Origin: Acholoe squamosa
Lineage: Eukaryota; Annelida; Polychaeta; Phyllodocida; Polynoidae
Direction of reading: 5' to 3'
Length of the DNA: 64,000 bases
Assembly (NCBI GenBank): GCA_949317995.1
Contig: OX439045.1
Location: 5,079,674-5,143,673 of the forward strand
In this document: piece after piece, positions 23,301-33,000 of the stretch
How the letters are laid out: each line of letters starts with the position of its first letter
Position numbering within the stretch: position 1 is the stretch's first letter
Translations under genes and position numbers: made by a program
Notes under the pieces: model-generated
What the model saw: only the letters and a program-made list of their open reading frames with translations
Database searches by the model: none
Told to the model about the DNA's origin: nothing

Positions 23301-25819
23301 CTGATCAAAGGGACTATTAAATGTAGAAATCATTGTTCTAAGAGATGATAGAACTTTTATAATGTAGTTATAGTCATAACCATTGCATAAAATGAATGGC
23401 CAGTTGATTCTGTTTGGTATAATTTTGGAAACTGATGTTTATGGGTAGCATAGAACAGGAATCATGATATCATCACCTTAGTGCAGCAAGGTTGTATCTG
23501 CATATTTCAGGTTTTGTAGGGGAGCCAAAAGAAGTTTTACAAATACTATAGCACCAAGTGGACACAACCTTATTGTACTCGAGCCTGTAGGCACACATGA
23601 CATAGGTAGAACTTTAGTGCTTTCATTACTATATATATAAAAAGGCATTAGTTCGTTGCTGGTCTCCACCCCATTAAAATAAGCTTGACTGCTTGCCAGT
23701 AACAGATAAACCAAAAGAGGCTAGATAAAACTGTGTATTTTTTTTCAAAGTTAATTTGATTTTTCTCCCAGAATTTACTAAAAGTAATATTTTCAGAGTG
23801 TTATAGACAATTTTATGGCTTACTGTCATCCTACTTTCTAAAGTTAAATTTCCTAAAGTTATTTTAGGAAAAAGAATCCTCTGTCCTCAAAAAAATCGTC
23901 ATTCAAGCTGTAATTTCCACCATCTTAGATCTCGATTAAAAATGTTCAGCACTTTTCCCTACAAGTAGCGATGACAGCCAAAAATCAGGACCTGAACGGA
24001 ACTCCACAATCTATATATCAAATGAAAGGTCTTAATATTTGTATTCAGATGCTTTTTGAATTAAGTTGATATTCCTATTAGAGACATTTTTATGGCAAGC
24101 TAAAAGATGAAAAATTGAATATCTTTCTGTTGAATAGTACCTTTACATTTTAAAAAATCACCAAAAATCGCAACTATAAATCTTTATAACACCAAATCAT
24201 TCTCAATCAAAAGTCCAAGGACAATTGCTCTGTATATTTGTCCTGCTTGGCAAAAAATTAATATATTTCAGTGAATTTGGGTCAATGTTGTACAAGTCTT
24301 GAAGATTGATAGACCCAACTTCCCTCTTTCTCAGTTGGCATTAAACTAGATACATAGATCAAAAAAACATTCCAGCAGGATAGAATAATATTTTCCCTTC
24401 AATTTGGTGTTGATTTGATGCAAATCTATCCAATAGAATCCTCAGAATCAAATTACCAGTACCAGGTGTTTAGCACTGTGACAGATACAGGGAGTATTTA
24501 GCTGTGTTTGGCTGACATAGCTACTACAAGATCGTGAGAGGAAACTTCTCAATCCCAGCTCATCTGCATTCTATATATCTGTAGCATCAATTTGATGGGT
24601 CGTACCCCAAAATCTGATGTATAGGTCCAGGAGTATTTAAACTTAAAACTCCGAGAGTATCTGCTCGGAGAGTGCAGACGTCATTTCACTCAGCAACGTC
24701 ACATCACTAGGCAAGGTCAGTAGCATCGTGAAACAAGCCACAGTTTCCCCTCAGAGTAGGCTCCAGTTTGCCGCAAGGATAGGCCCCAGTTTGCCGCGAG
24801 GATAGGCCCCAGTTTGTCGTGAGGATAGGCCCCAGTTTGTCGTGAGGATAGGCCCTAGTTTGCCATGAGGATAGGCCCGATTTTGCCACGAGGAAATACC
24901 CGATTTTGCAGTGAGGATAGGCCAATTTTGACGTGAGGATAGGCCCCAGTTTGCCGTGAGGATAGGCCCCAGTTTTTCATGAGGATAGGCCCCAGTTTGT
25001 CGTTAGGATAGGCCCCAGTTTGCCATGTGGATAGACCCAAGTTTGTCATGAGAATAATCCCGAGTTTGCCGAGAGGATAGTTTCCTGTAAAAAAAAAAAA
25101 AAGTTTTGCTAAACCCCCACTAGTGCCAAAGGCACTAGAAGTATAGGTAAAAAAGGGTCAATAGATATTAAAACAGAAGAAAACTGAATTTTGCCAAACT
25201 GTTACTTACAACCTTGTTGGACTGAGGTACCGATATAGATAAAAGGGTATCTTACTTTCACATCGCTCTCCAATATATCCAATTGCACATTCACAAATAA
25301 ATCGCCCACTGTCATCAATGCATCTCCCCTGATTGAAACATGGATTGGGACTGCACACTTGAACTGAAATCAATGTGTATCATGATACCGGATCTGACAT
25401 TATTGAATTCACATTGCGAAATAGAATAAATTACTAATATTTCAATTGGAGAAATTTTCCATGACAAGGTTCACTCATAAATTTGAAAAAAATATGATTT
25501 GATATTTTTCTCAAAAGGATTATGTCGTTTTCCATACAAAGGGTACCAGGCTTCTTTCTAATCAAACTTATAACTGGATTTCTGGAAGATTCACTCCATC
25601 ACCCATACCGCTCTTAGTAATTTACAAAATGAAAAATATATTAGTTACGACATTTAAGAAAGCAAATTTGGATAAGTTATCATTAGCTCTTCTCTTACAT
25701 TCACACTCTGGGTCTGTTTCTTCACATAGCTTTGGTAATGGAGCACCAGCTTGTTTGAAACAACTCAAGCAAATGAGTATTACTAGGACAACAAGGTCAC
25801 TCTCTGTACTTGTCGCCAT
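6428..25819 (-). CDS. EGF gene B: secreted or membrane protein with tandem EGF repeats, 3' end missing
   Basis: Reading right to left: a signal-peptide exon (25699-25819), then EGF exons 25256-25363, 17173-17283, 14638-14751, 13540-13653, 10324-10437, 9561-9674, 9311-9424, 8994-9107, 8517-8630, 7041-7154 and 6428-6541. Each has AG/GT borders and phase 1 at both ends, so any exon can be skipped without a frame change. The repeats have six cysteines; many have the D-[IV]-[DN]-[DE]-C start of calcium-binding EGFs, the C-x-N-G-G-[ST]-C O-fucose motif and the aromatic residue before the fifth cysteine, as in Notch and fibropellin-type proteins. Dead exons lie at 12423-12494, 16323-16438 and 18521-18634. 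No transmembrane exon is in the window; by analogy with paralogue A it should lie left of 6428. The product is probably an extracellular adhesion or receptor protein; the ligand is unknown. Confidence 0.8.
6880..7012. repeat. imperfect foldback element in intron
   Basis: Left arm ATTCCACTGCC with TTTGCTAATC is answered by GATTAGCAAAAT and GGCAGTGGAAT on the right. A relative with GGTCGGATTAGCA is seen near 8705-8815. Confidence 0.55.
7041..7154 (-). CDS. gene B EGF exon, pair of A 33276-33389
   Basis: Encodes [16 protein letters not shown] followed by [16 protein letters not shown]. It carries the O-fucose consensus CVNGGSC. The donor is GTTAGT. Confidence 0.8.
7267..7609. mobile_element. 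non-autonomous TIR element, hAT-like ends
   Basis: Terminal inverted repeats CAGGGGCGTAGGAA and TTCCTACGCCTCTG. CAATG is directly repeated on both sides (7262-7266 and 7610-7614). The interior is rich in GGGGCC runs and has no ORF. The superfamily call rests on the CAGGGGCG terminus only; a 5-bp duplication is short for hAT. Confidence 0.65.
8228..8265. repeat. perfect 38-bp palindrome
   Basis: Two 19-base arms beginning ATATTCCTTTCACTC and centred on CCTAGG, with no loop and no mismatch. It lies in an intron of gene B. Confidence 0.9.
8517..8630 (-). CDS. gene B EGF exon, pair of A 33667-33765
   Basis: Encodes [16 protein letters not shown] and [14 protein letters not shown]. All six cysteines are present, unlike its partner in gene A. 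The donor is GTAAAA, a weak form. Confidence 0.8.
8994..9107 (-). CDS. gene B EGF exon, pair of A 33934-34047
   Basis: Encodes [16 protein letters not shown] and [14 protein letters not shown]. The calcium-binding start is absent (YVEAC). Confidence 0.8.
9311..9424 (-). CDS. gene B EGF exon, pair of A 34281-34394
   Basis: Encodes [16 protein letters not shown] and [14 protein letters not shown], with a calcium-binding type start and six cysteines. Confidence 0.82.
9561..9674 (-). CDS. gene B EGF exon, pair of A 34573-34686
   Basis: Encodes [16 protein letters not shown] and [14 protein letters not shown]. This is the last exon of the six that match gene A in order. Confidence 0.82.
   Translation of the reverse strand, partial: VISMIAVPIHVIMQDHVQMVLHHTHVHVKLDLRDVIV
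10324..10437 (-). CDS. gene B EGF exon
   Basis: Encodes [16 protein letters not shown] and [14 protein letters not shown]. It is the closest intact relative of the dead exon at 16323-16438. Confidence 0.8.
10740..12290 (+). mobile_element. decayed Penelope-like retroelement with GIY-YIG endonuclease
   Basis: Pieces in order: a reverse transcriptase segment with a stop after LDVGS and then [14 protein letters not shown]; an open segment at 11009-11293 with [18 protein letters not shown], the catalytic RYIDDIFF and NFLDTKI; a TA/GT microsatellite that splits the frame; a Lys-rich linker; and a GIY-YIG type domain at 11672-12286 with [20 protein letters not shown]. This is the order of endonuclease-bearing Penelope-like elements. 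Stops and the microsatellite make it inactive. It lies antisense in an intron of gene B, and its right flank abuts a truncated EGF exon. The left end is approximate. Confidence 0.75.
11322..11387. repeat. (TA)n then (GT)n microsatellite
   Basis: About 50 bases of TA followed by GT, inside the Penelope-like element between the reverse transcriptase and endonuclease parts. Confidence 0.95.
12423..12494 (-). pseudogene. truncated EGF exon, gene B
   Basis: The 5' part of an EGF exon ([19 protein letters not shown]) that loses similarity to its duplicate at 13540-13653 before the fourth cysteine, where flanking sequence of the Penelope-like element begins. No splice donor is seen at the expected place. 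It keeps a good acceptor, so it could still be spliced in by accident. Confidence 0.75.
12437..13061. repeat. segmental duplication, copy 1
   Basis: Near-identical to 13592-14217 (offset about 1155 bases), covering the 5' part of an EGF exon and the intron upstream of it. A third, older copy of the intron part is recognisable at about 17400-18270. Confidence 0.85.
13115..13150 (+). ncRNA. hammerhead ribozyme-like core
   Basis: CTGATGA at 13123-13129, then a 4-bp stem GACC/GGTC closed by GAAA, then GAAAC at 13142-13146. This matches the conserved core and stem II of a hammerhead. Stems I and III and the cleavage triplet could not be assigned by eye. Penelope-like elements are known to carry hammerheads in their terminal repeats, so a retroelement remnant is the likely source. 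Confidence 0.4.
13540..13653 (-). CDS. gene B EGF exon
   Basis: Encodes [16 protein letters not shown] and [14 protein letters not shown], with O-fucose consensus CRNGATC. The donor is GTGAGAT. It is the intact source or copy of 12423-12494. Confidence 0.82.
13592..14217. repeat. segmental duplication, copy 2
   Basis: Partner of 12437-13061. It includes most of the intact EGF exon at 13540-13653 and its upstream intron. Confidence 0.85.
14638..14751 (-). CDS. gene B EGF exon
   Basis: Encodes [17 protein letters not shown] and [14 protein letters not shown]. Its closest relatives are the dead exon 18521-18634 and gene A exon 36949-37062. Confidence 0.82.
14769..15566. mobile_element. 800-bp TIR element with internal GTTTAGA repeats
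   Basis: Ends CACTGCAAAAATGG and CCATTTTTGCAGTG in inverted orientation. Both subterminal regions carry many copies of TGTTTAGA or its complement TCTAAACA. No coding region was recognised. Dense subterminal motifs of this kind often bind a transposase. Confidence 0.7.
15567..16322. other. intron of gene B, nothing recognised
   Basis: AT-rich sequence with no EGF exon, no long ORF and no clear repeat structure on reading both strands. Confidence 0.5.
16323..16438 (-). pseudogene. dead EGF exon, gene B: donor lost and frameshift
   Basis: Aligns with the exon at 10324-10437, but the donor GT reads AT and two extra bases in the GTATATATCC stretch shift the frame. Length is 116 instead of 114. 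It cannot contribute a normal repeat. Confidence 0.8.
17173..17283 (-). CDS. gene B EGF exon, one codon short
   Basis: Encodes [16 protein letters not shown] and [14 protein letters not shown]. It is 111 bases long; one codon before the first cysteine is missing and the calcium-binding motif (NIDEC type) is lost, but the frame and six cysteines are kept. Confidence 0.78.
17664..18078. mobile_element. MITE with TTA target duplication, Harbinger-like
   Basis: Inverted ends GGCCACTTGAAAAAA and TTTTTTTAAGCGGCC, with GCTTTGCAGA further in on each arm, and TTA directly repeated on both sides. A 3-bp TWA duplication is typical of PIF/Harbinger elements. Confidence 0.65.
18521..18634 (-). pseudogene. 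dead EGF exon, gene B: two stops
   Basis: Related to 14638-14751 with intact borders and 114 bases, but reads GINA-stop-KCSC and TWK-stop-CQ. Inclusion would end translation. Confidence 0.8.
18985..19200. mobile_element. 216-bp MITE
   Basis: Terminal inverted repeats of about 50 bases. The left arm has ATACAGGTTAATTAC and CCAGACTATACTTT; the right arm has AAAGTATAGTCTGG and CTAACCTGTAT. There is no coding capacity. Confidence 0.75.
19460..20340. promoter_or_regulatory. cluster of ATGCCCTNNGGGCAT-like palindromes
   Basis: About 17 exact or near copies of a 15-base palindrome (for example at 19464, 19594, 19696, 19943, 20139, 20199) at irregular spacing in 880 bases, with single-base variation. 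The core GCCCTSAGGGC resembles the AP-2 type consensus GCCN3GGC. It lies inside the first intron of gene B. An enhancer, a satellite remnant or a transposon arm are all possible; function is not shown. Confidence 0.45.
21256..21328 (-). repeat. tRNA-like sequence 1
   Basis: Reverse strand carries box A-like TAGCACAGATAGGA and an exact box B, GGTTCAAATCC, at tRNA spacing. The acceptor stem is poor, so this is probably a tRNA pseudogene or SINE head. Confidence 0.5.
21546..21616 (+). repeat. tRNA-like sequence 2, Ala(TGC)-like
   Basis: Box A-like TGGCACAGCGGTAGG, an anticodon loop TTTGCAT and a box B-like GGTTCAAGTCT. Stem mismatches argue against a working tRNA. Confidence 0.5.
21828..21901 (-). 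repeat. tRNA-like sequence 3
   Basis: Reverse strand has TGGTGTACTGGTAACA and AGTTCGATTCC, box A- and B-like, with a CCTT/AAGG anticodon stem around CATATGAG. Confidence 0.45.
22268..22343 (-). repeat. tRNA-like sequence 4
   Basis: Reverse strand has TTAGCTCAGTTGATATGG and AGTTCAAGCCCC. It is the fourth tRNA-like unit within 1.1 kb. Confidence 0.45.
22430..22535. repeat. inverted repeat
   Basis: GTGCCATACTCATGCTGAACC is answered about 45 bases later by GGCTCAGCATGAGTATGGC. The arms could form a hairpin. Confidence 0.6.
24738..25080. repeat. 23-bp minisatellite
   Basis: About 14 units related to GGATAGGCCCCAGTTTGCCG with substitutions. Located just upstream of a coding exon of gene B (25256-25363), on the intron side away from its acceptor in transcript terms. 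Confidence 0.9.
25256..25363 (-). CDS. gene B first EGF exon
   Basis: Encodes [14 protein letters not shown] and [14 protein letters not shown]. It is 108 bases, without the calcium-binding start. It joins in phase 1 to the signal-peptide exon. Confidence 0.8.
25699..25819 (-). CDS. gene B signal-peptide exon with start codon
   Basis: ATG at 25819 opens [10 protein letters not shown] followed by the hydrophobic [11 protein letters not shown], a typical secretory signal, then a short Cys-containing linker ending ETDPECE. The GTAAGAG donor leaves phase 1, matching the EGF exons. This fixes the 5' coding end of gene B. Confidence 0.75.
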
Positions 25820-28293
25820 TTCTTAAAGTGTAAATACAAAGACACATAATCAGCTGCTTTCATTTATCATCATAGAAATTGTGTTAAACTCATAGAATTC
25901 TATAGTCCAGCCCACTGCATAGCAATATACACTGTAAATAGCTGTTGAATCTACCAAGGAAATCTTATAAAACTGAACAGTGAACTACCACCATTATACA
26001 GCATGTTGCCAGTGAAATAGGCCCCAGGTGGCAGTTCGGTGATACAGGGAATCTCTTTGAAAATGATTACATGTCTAAGAAAATTACAATGGAACTCTGG
26101 CAAATCTAGGCCTATACACATTTCAGTCTGTACTAGCTGTACATTGCAAATTATGAATGTGCCCTTTCTACTTCTATATATTCATATCCAGTAAATTCAT
26201 AAAAATTTTAAACATGAGCACTCTTCTCAGTTCTGAGGGTCTGGAGAGTTCAATTCCTAATAATTCTACAATAGATATGATAAATTATTAGCAAAAAGAT
26301 TAACAATTTAGTCACACTTAAGAATGTATACTGTCTGAAATGTAGTAAGGCCTTTTAAATTCTGACATTCATCAGATTTTCATTCTATGCCTGCTTAATT
26401 CTAACCTAGAGTGGGCCTAGAATCCTCGAGTTGGAAAGAGGATGAAAGAAAATGTTCTATCTGAAAGATAAGAGAAAACAGCAGGGGTAGAACCATATGT
26501 GATGCATCCTTACCTAACCAGACACATGTCGGGAAAATGGATTCCAGAGTTATTCTGTATTCAGAGAGAGTACATCAAGAGCTTCAGAATACTTTTTGTT
26601 TCATCAAAATATCTTTATTTGTCGATTTTTGCTGAATTTTCAAAATCATAAATTGGCCATCATTCGTTCTGAGAAATAGAGCTCCAAACATAGGCTTTTT
26701 AATCGTTGTATACTCCTACACAAAGTTGGGAGGCACCATTGTATCATTGTCTAATCTGTATGTACCAACTATTTGCCAAGTAAAGCTAGTACCTATGTAA
26801 AGAGAAAATGTTAAACTACATGTGGATGTCAATATATGTAGTCTTTCCTTGTTTGATACCATAGTTTCAAAAGATTCATTAAGATTATATTGTGGATATA
26901 TCAATTAAAATTGTCAGGGTGAAAATCAGCGATGATTAGCAATTCGGCCAATTTCCATCATTTCTAATAATTTTGTGTATCTATTCTCTTAGCACATTTG
27001 ACCTTTTGACCTCATTATCTGTGGTCTAGGAGGGCTGAGATCTGCCTGATTTGGTTATGATTAGAGCCAGTAATGGAATCTGGTGGCCATAAGACAAAAC
27101 CTGTTTCGTTGGCAAAAGAAAGAAGTAGATGTAAAATCAAAAATTGGGGGAAGGAACCTAGGCAACGAATTGAAGATCTGATGGACAAAAGACAGAAATA
27201 AAGGTAATCTGACGGGCTGGGGGATGAAACCAAGATTAGAAATTAGTGGGCATAGAATAAACTTGAATGTTGAAAAGCATTGAAATCCGAGAGAGATTAG
27301 AACCTATAGTGTGCATAGAATAGTCGTTGAAAAGTATAGAAATCTGATGGGGTTAGAATCTAGCAGGTGTCGAATAAAAATCTGAAGAAGGTGAGAATTT
27401 AGCGAGAATAGATTGAAAATGTATTGGTTTTACATGGGTTAATCATCACACATCTAGGCATTGTATCATGGCTGTATATTATCAACATTTCCTGCCCACT
27501 CTTAGTGTGAAACAGAGATCTATACTTACTTGGAATGATTTCCTTTATGGTAGTTTAACCGTCAATTGCTGATGGCAACTCTTCATCATCACATGTAGCT
27601 CTGATATAGTTTTCCTCTTTTAGTGGAAGCTATTCCTATGTGGCAGTGTTATAGTAATAACCTGTACACAGCAACAGTCGTACAATAGTCCAAGGTTTTG
27701 ACTACATAGCTGATATAACACTACCTTTGTTACAGAAACATCCTTAGCAACTCAACCACTATTATATAAATAGATTCTCCTCTTTCTATAGCTGAATACT
27801 TACAGTTGGGGACTCTAGAGTAACTAGGAAGTTTCCGGGATGGCATACTTTCTGCATTTAACGACAAGTTGGCACTACTGCTTGTTCAAGGATGACATAT
27901 GTCCTTCTGCTGTCAACTTGTCTCTATTAGCAGTACTTAGAAACCATAAAATCATGTCATGTTACTGATGCTAGTATAATCATTCAGCTCTCCCACTGCC
28001 AAAGTAGACCAGGAGGCCATTTCTTAACATACTACTACTGCTGTTCTTTAAATCGTAGTGAGAACCTAATAATTTGGCCTTAACAGCACCATGAACTAGT
28101 AGTCCCTAATGTCTGCACCACTACAACTGCCCTACTAAACATTATGTAATTACTGCATAGCTGCTAATCGTAGTGAGCAGTTGTAGGGCAGTTGCTAAGA
28201 TAGCCTGGCTTATTCTTGGCATTTTTAAATTGTAGTGGCTGTGTGTAGTCGTAGTACATGGCCTCCAGTACAGTATTTGTATGCACATTCCTT

Positions 28294-28294
<1 letters not shown>

Positions 28295-28328
<34 letters not shown>
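28295..28328. repeat. (TA)n microsatellite
   Basis: Simple TA repeat of about 34 bases. Confidence 0.95.
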
Positions 28329-28335
<7 letters not shown>

Positions 28336-28470
28336 GGGTGCTACTTTGTGTCCTAATTCGACTGCTTCCCGGCCACTTGAGCCAAAATTTATGTGACATG
28401 CTCTAGTTAACAGGTTGAACCGTACTATAATTACATGGGGTGGTTGTGGGGGTGTTAGATTCACTCCGCC

Positions 28471-28540
28471 GCCTACTGTCACCTATTGACACCTACTGAC
28501 ACCTACTGCCACCTATTGACACCTACTGACACCTACTGCC
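28471..28540. repeat. 10-bp tandem repeat
   Basis: Seven units of ACCTACTGAC and its variants. Confidence 0.9.
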
Positions 28541-29997
28541 TCATCCTTACCTTACCATCAGTCGAGGCGTTTGGAGTACAGCTGAGGGATCAATGCTAGT
28601 TTGTAAGGCCACCCCCTATTGGTCCTCCCCATGTGGGTCAATGTTGATCCCCAAGTCAACTTACTCTGCTCCCAAGCATAGTTAAGGACTGGTACCTAGC
28701 CAGACCAGGCTGGGGTGGAAGGGGGTTGAGGCTACCAGCTCAGGTGGTATAGTTAGCGTTCGAGGTCACCCCTAACCATAATGCACTGGGTATACCTAGA
28801 AAACCGTACCCCGAATGACCCTTACCCTTTGTGAGAGGGACATTTTGCCAAACTGACCCATGGTAAGGGGGATTTTTGCCAAAACTGACCCTTAGTGAGG
28901 GGGGTTTTCATCAAATGTGACCATTAAGCATGGAATTCTTCTTGAAAATTTCGAAATTTAGCACTCATTTTGCTGCGTCACATTGAAATTTCAGAAAAGT
29001 GACCCTTGGTGAGAGGGATTTTGGCCAAAAAATGGTCTTGCCGACCACACACCCATTGTCTACTATCCGCCACTACCAGCTACCCATGTCCATTAATATG
29101 TGATGTTATATTATATAAAAATGAATTATAACCACACAGATGGTAAACAGTCAGCAATAAGGACAAGTACACATTGTAACAAGAATGTAGTATTGATACT
29201 TATATATATTATGATTTATCATATGAAATATGTAACAGATGGAATATGGACTTTATTAATCCATCAATAATGATGGTACTGCCACACCAGCATAATTCTA
29301 AGAAAGCCAAAGGAGTATACCCTAATAAGACGACAAGCATTAAGCTCTATCTTTACCTTATTACCAAATATGGACATTATACATAACACTTTGGACCAAA
29401 AGGTGTGGCTGCTTTCACACCTCAGGCCCGCCAGGCAGCACCCCCTGAGGCTGGTGAAAGCTCCCGTTGCACCAATCAGCAGCTAGCTTCACTACCATGT
29501 GATACTCCCCACCAATAATATCCTTTGTTTACTATATGTACCGTCCGGTCACCATGGAGACCATGGCACTACCATGCCCACATTGTTTCCCCAATATATA
29601 GTAAGCGCCCCCCTCCAGGGGGATGCCCTGTAGCCCTAGGTTAGCAGGGTATTTCTACCCAATGTAATTTCCTGGTGGTAGCCCAGTCAGGCACAGCAAG
29701 TTCTGTTGATTATTCACTATTGCCTTTCCAAGCTTACCACAAGGGTTGTGGCAGTGAAATAATTCAAAAATGGCTCAGCTTATCACCAGTATAATCATTA
29801 GCACAGCCTGTGTCAATACATGTCATGTGTGATGCCTTCTCACTGAACCCTCATTGTATCTGTATATCAATGTGAATCAAATGTCTATAAAGTTATAGCT
29901 AACATAATGGCACATTCCTAGTCCAAAAGTTGCCAGAGATCCTTTATTATTTTCACAGAGGTTTCTTGTACATTTGTGTACCACAGTACTGCCAACT

Positions 29998-30050
29998 TTA
30001 CTGTTTTCCTTTCCGTAGATTCTCATACTTGAGATCACATCGTTCATCAT
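29998..30050 (-). CDS. gene A terminal cytoplasmic exon
   Basis: Encodes [16 protein letters not shown] and TAA. YENL fits a pYxN SH2 ligand. The acceptor is TTTCTCTGTAG. Phase 1 entry matches the G left by 30647-30736. Confidence 0.7.
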
Positions 30051-33000
30051 CTACAGAGAAACACCAGCATACAGTTTTTTTTGTGTGAAAAGGATGCAGT
30101 GGCAAACTTAAATGTTACTCAAATGTTACTTTCACATTTTAGTACTTTAGTGTATAAATGGCAGCTTAAAAGCAGATATCAACCATTATGTCTTTAGACA
30201 AAAATTAAAACATATTTATAGTGTAGGGGTTCGTTCCCCCGTCGGTTGCGCAGAGCCTTCAGAGGGACTGTTCACTTGATTGTGTCACTCACCCTATGTA
30301 TACCATACCGATCCAGGGTAGTTGGAAGGTGGAGAATATCAGGCCAGGGGAAGTAGCTCAGGGGTAGCGTCCCGGTTTCTCCATGACATTTTCCGCTGAC
30401 CACTACAGTGGTGGAGAAACTGGGACTCAAACCCGGGACCCCCCAACTTCAAAGCAGAAGCTCTACCCCTGAGCTACTTCCCCTGGGCTGACATTCTCTA
30501 CCTTCCAACTACCCTGGATCGGTATGGTATACATAGGGGGAGTGACACAATCAAGTGAACAGTCCCTCTGAAGGCTCTGCGCAACTGACGGGGGAATGAA
30601 CTCCTACAATAGTATTTAGAACTGAATGCTGAAAAATTGTACTGACCTCGGTCACCCAGTTCCTCATAGTAAGAATCTTTTGTATTGGGTAGTTCTAGGG
30701 CAGTAGCAGGAGGACGACCAGGTACCTTTTTGCTCTCTGTATAAATGTAAGGGAATGGTATTGGTCTACAAAAAATCTCTTTGGTCTTAGTAAATGAAGA
30801 TATATGAATATTTGGCCCAAACTGGTCCCAGAGTTAAGTACTAGCATCCTAGACTCTGGTCTTCTGCCCTATGTATGATGGGAAGGGAAAGGAAAGCAGT
30901 CCATGTAATGTATGGATGAAACTCAAGAGGGAGCTGTGGTCTGACTGATCAGCACGTGTTGTGAATGGTATATAACCTGTGCAGAATAGTGTAGTGGTTA
31001 GAAAACTGGACGGATAATGCAGGGTAAGGGAGTTGTAGGCTAGTCTGATGCTGGTGCTTTAAATCAATCAAAATAATTTTATGTACTGTCAATTTTTATA
31101 TTTTCATTTCATTTTGCACTGCACTGCTGCCTTCACCAAGCATGTAAATGGAAACCTTTTTCAGGACATTAGTTTGACATATTTTAAAAAATTACTATTA
31201 CAATTCATTTGAGTAAAAGATCCCACTTGTATGATGTGCATAACAGCACTGGGATTTGAACTCCTACCCTTCTGATTGTTAGTCCATAGCTCTAACCACT
31301 ACCCTATGATGTCCAGTTGAGGGCAGGTGGTTTAAAAGCAGAACTCATTCTCAAAGATAAGAAATAGAAACCAATCATTTGTGGCCATACATTGCAACCA
31401 CAGGAAAGGGAAATCTCATTGACCTCTACTCACTATGCATTCAATTGAATAACATCTGGAAAATGTTTTTAATTTAAGTGGTGATACCAATCAATCTCTT
31501 ACAGATACACCTTGCTCAATGATCTTGCATCTAATTATCCTGTACAGGCTCTATCCCACAATGCATGGTGCAGAGGACCCGGGGTTACTACAAGTGAGGT
31601 AGTGACACCTGGTATCAGGTTGTATTTGGCCATCACATGGTTCATCATTTACATAGTAATAATCATGAATAACCCTTCAATATGTGAAAATAAGACAATG
31701 GGAAACTGATGAAGTAAACATAGGCAGCTGAGTATCAACCTGGTACCTGTTCCCCAAATCCTAGCGAAGAGAATAGGAGTAGGCATTTCCAACTTAATGG
31801 AAACTGTAAGGATATTTGATGTTTGAAAACTGATCGAATAGCATGAAGATTAAGTGATTCTAAACTTTATAGCAGGTCATAGTCTGTAGAATTTCTTTTT
31901 ATATATGTGAGGTGTGTCTAATACAGAGGTTTCTTAACAACTGTGTGTAAGTAGAGATGAGGAGAGAGCTGCCTACCCATACAGACTATCTAGATCAGAG
32001 TGCATGGATGGTATACTCACCTGACTCACCTATTTCCTCATAATAAACATCTTTTCCATCAGCGAGTTCCAGAGCAGTAACGGGCATATGGTCATGTTCG
32101 TTTTTGTTATCTGTATAAATGTAATGCACACCATTTTATAGGAGGACATTAATTTTGGTAAAGGGAATGGGTGTAACAGTGCTTGCATACAGAATTAGAT
32201 ATTAGGGAACATTCACATTATTGCTGGGCCACTGCCTATACCTTTTCCAATGGAATTCACTTTGGAAAGCAAAAGATGTACACTTCTGTTCACATAAGTG
32301 AGATTACATTGATTATGTGAGTGGAACTCGGTTACTTTCCTTTCGACACAGTAGTGTTATTTCTCCTTCTCATACAGATGAATGAGATGACTGCAACACA
32401 GATGACAACAGCTAATCCTGCCAGTACACCACCAATAACAACTGCAGTGTTCAGTGCACTTTGGATTATGACATTGACTGTTACAGAAAAACAAATTTGC
32501 GATATGTAGAAATGAGTATTGTACACTTGTTGTCATTGAACTGGTTAAAAAAACATATTTGTCATTGGACAACTAAAATTCCATGTCAAGTCATCAATTT
32601 ATATGTAGTTGGAGAGTTCTTTTTTTCTCCATGAGACACTAGCATGAGGTATATGAACAAAACTACTTAGAATATACAAATTCTTTTTTCTGTGGCAATA
32701 TCAACCATAATACTGCAGATTGTTAGGTGAGGGGATGACTTATGTGTCGCATAGATATGGAGAGATCTTGCAGACTGTCATTTTGACATTTATTACAGTC
32801 ACATTGCAATCATTGCATATCTCACCTTCGCAAAGTGTGCCTTGATATCCTGTCTTACAAGTACAAGTAAAGTTGTTCCCCAAGTCATCACATCTTCCTC
32901 CGTGTTGACATGGATTCGAGGAACACTCATCATTCTCTTCTGAAGTTTCAGACCAAATCAAGGCATGATGCAGGTTGTAGATTGATTTCTTTTAACATTT

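Larger units (their letters stand above)
18635..25255. other. large first intron region of gene B
   Basis: About 6.6 kb without any EGF exon. It holds a TIR element, a cluster of GC-core palindromes, four tRNA-like sequences, an inverted repeat and a minisatellite, listed separately. Segments near 18675-18800 and 23160-23305 share GGAAGAAA-rich sequence and could be the ends of one old element; that is a weak call. Confidence 0.55.
25820..29997. other. intergenic region between EGF genes B and A
   Basis: Contains the unmapped promoter and 5' UTR of gene B and the 3' flank of gene A. No coding exon was recognised. Near 28815-29030, four loose copies of a TGACCCTTGGTGAGAGGGAT-type sequence are seen. 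27050-27420 has faint 60-base periodicity. Confidence 0.5.

Noticed and set aside
28142-28482. Two reverse-strand readings with Tyr-Ile runs
   Set aside because: Produced by a TA microsatellite.
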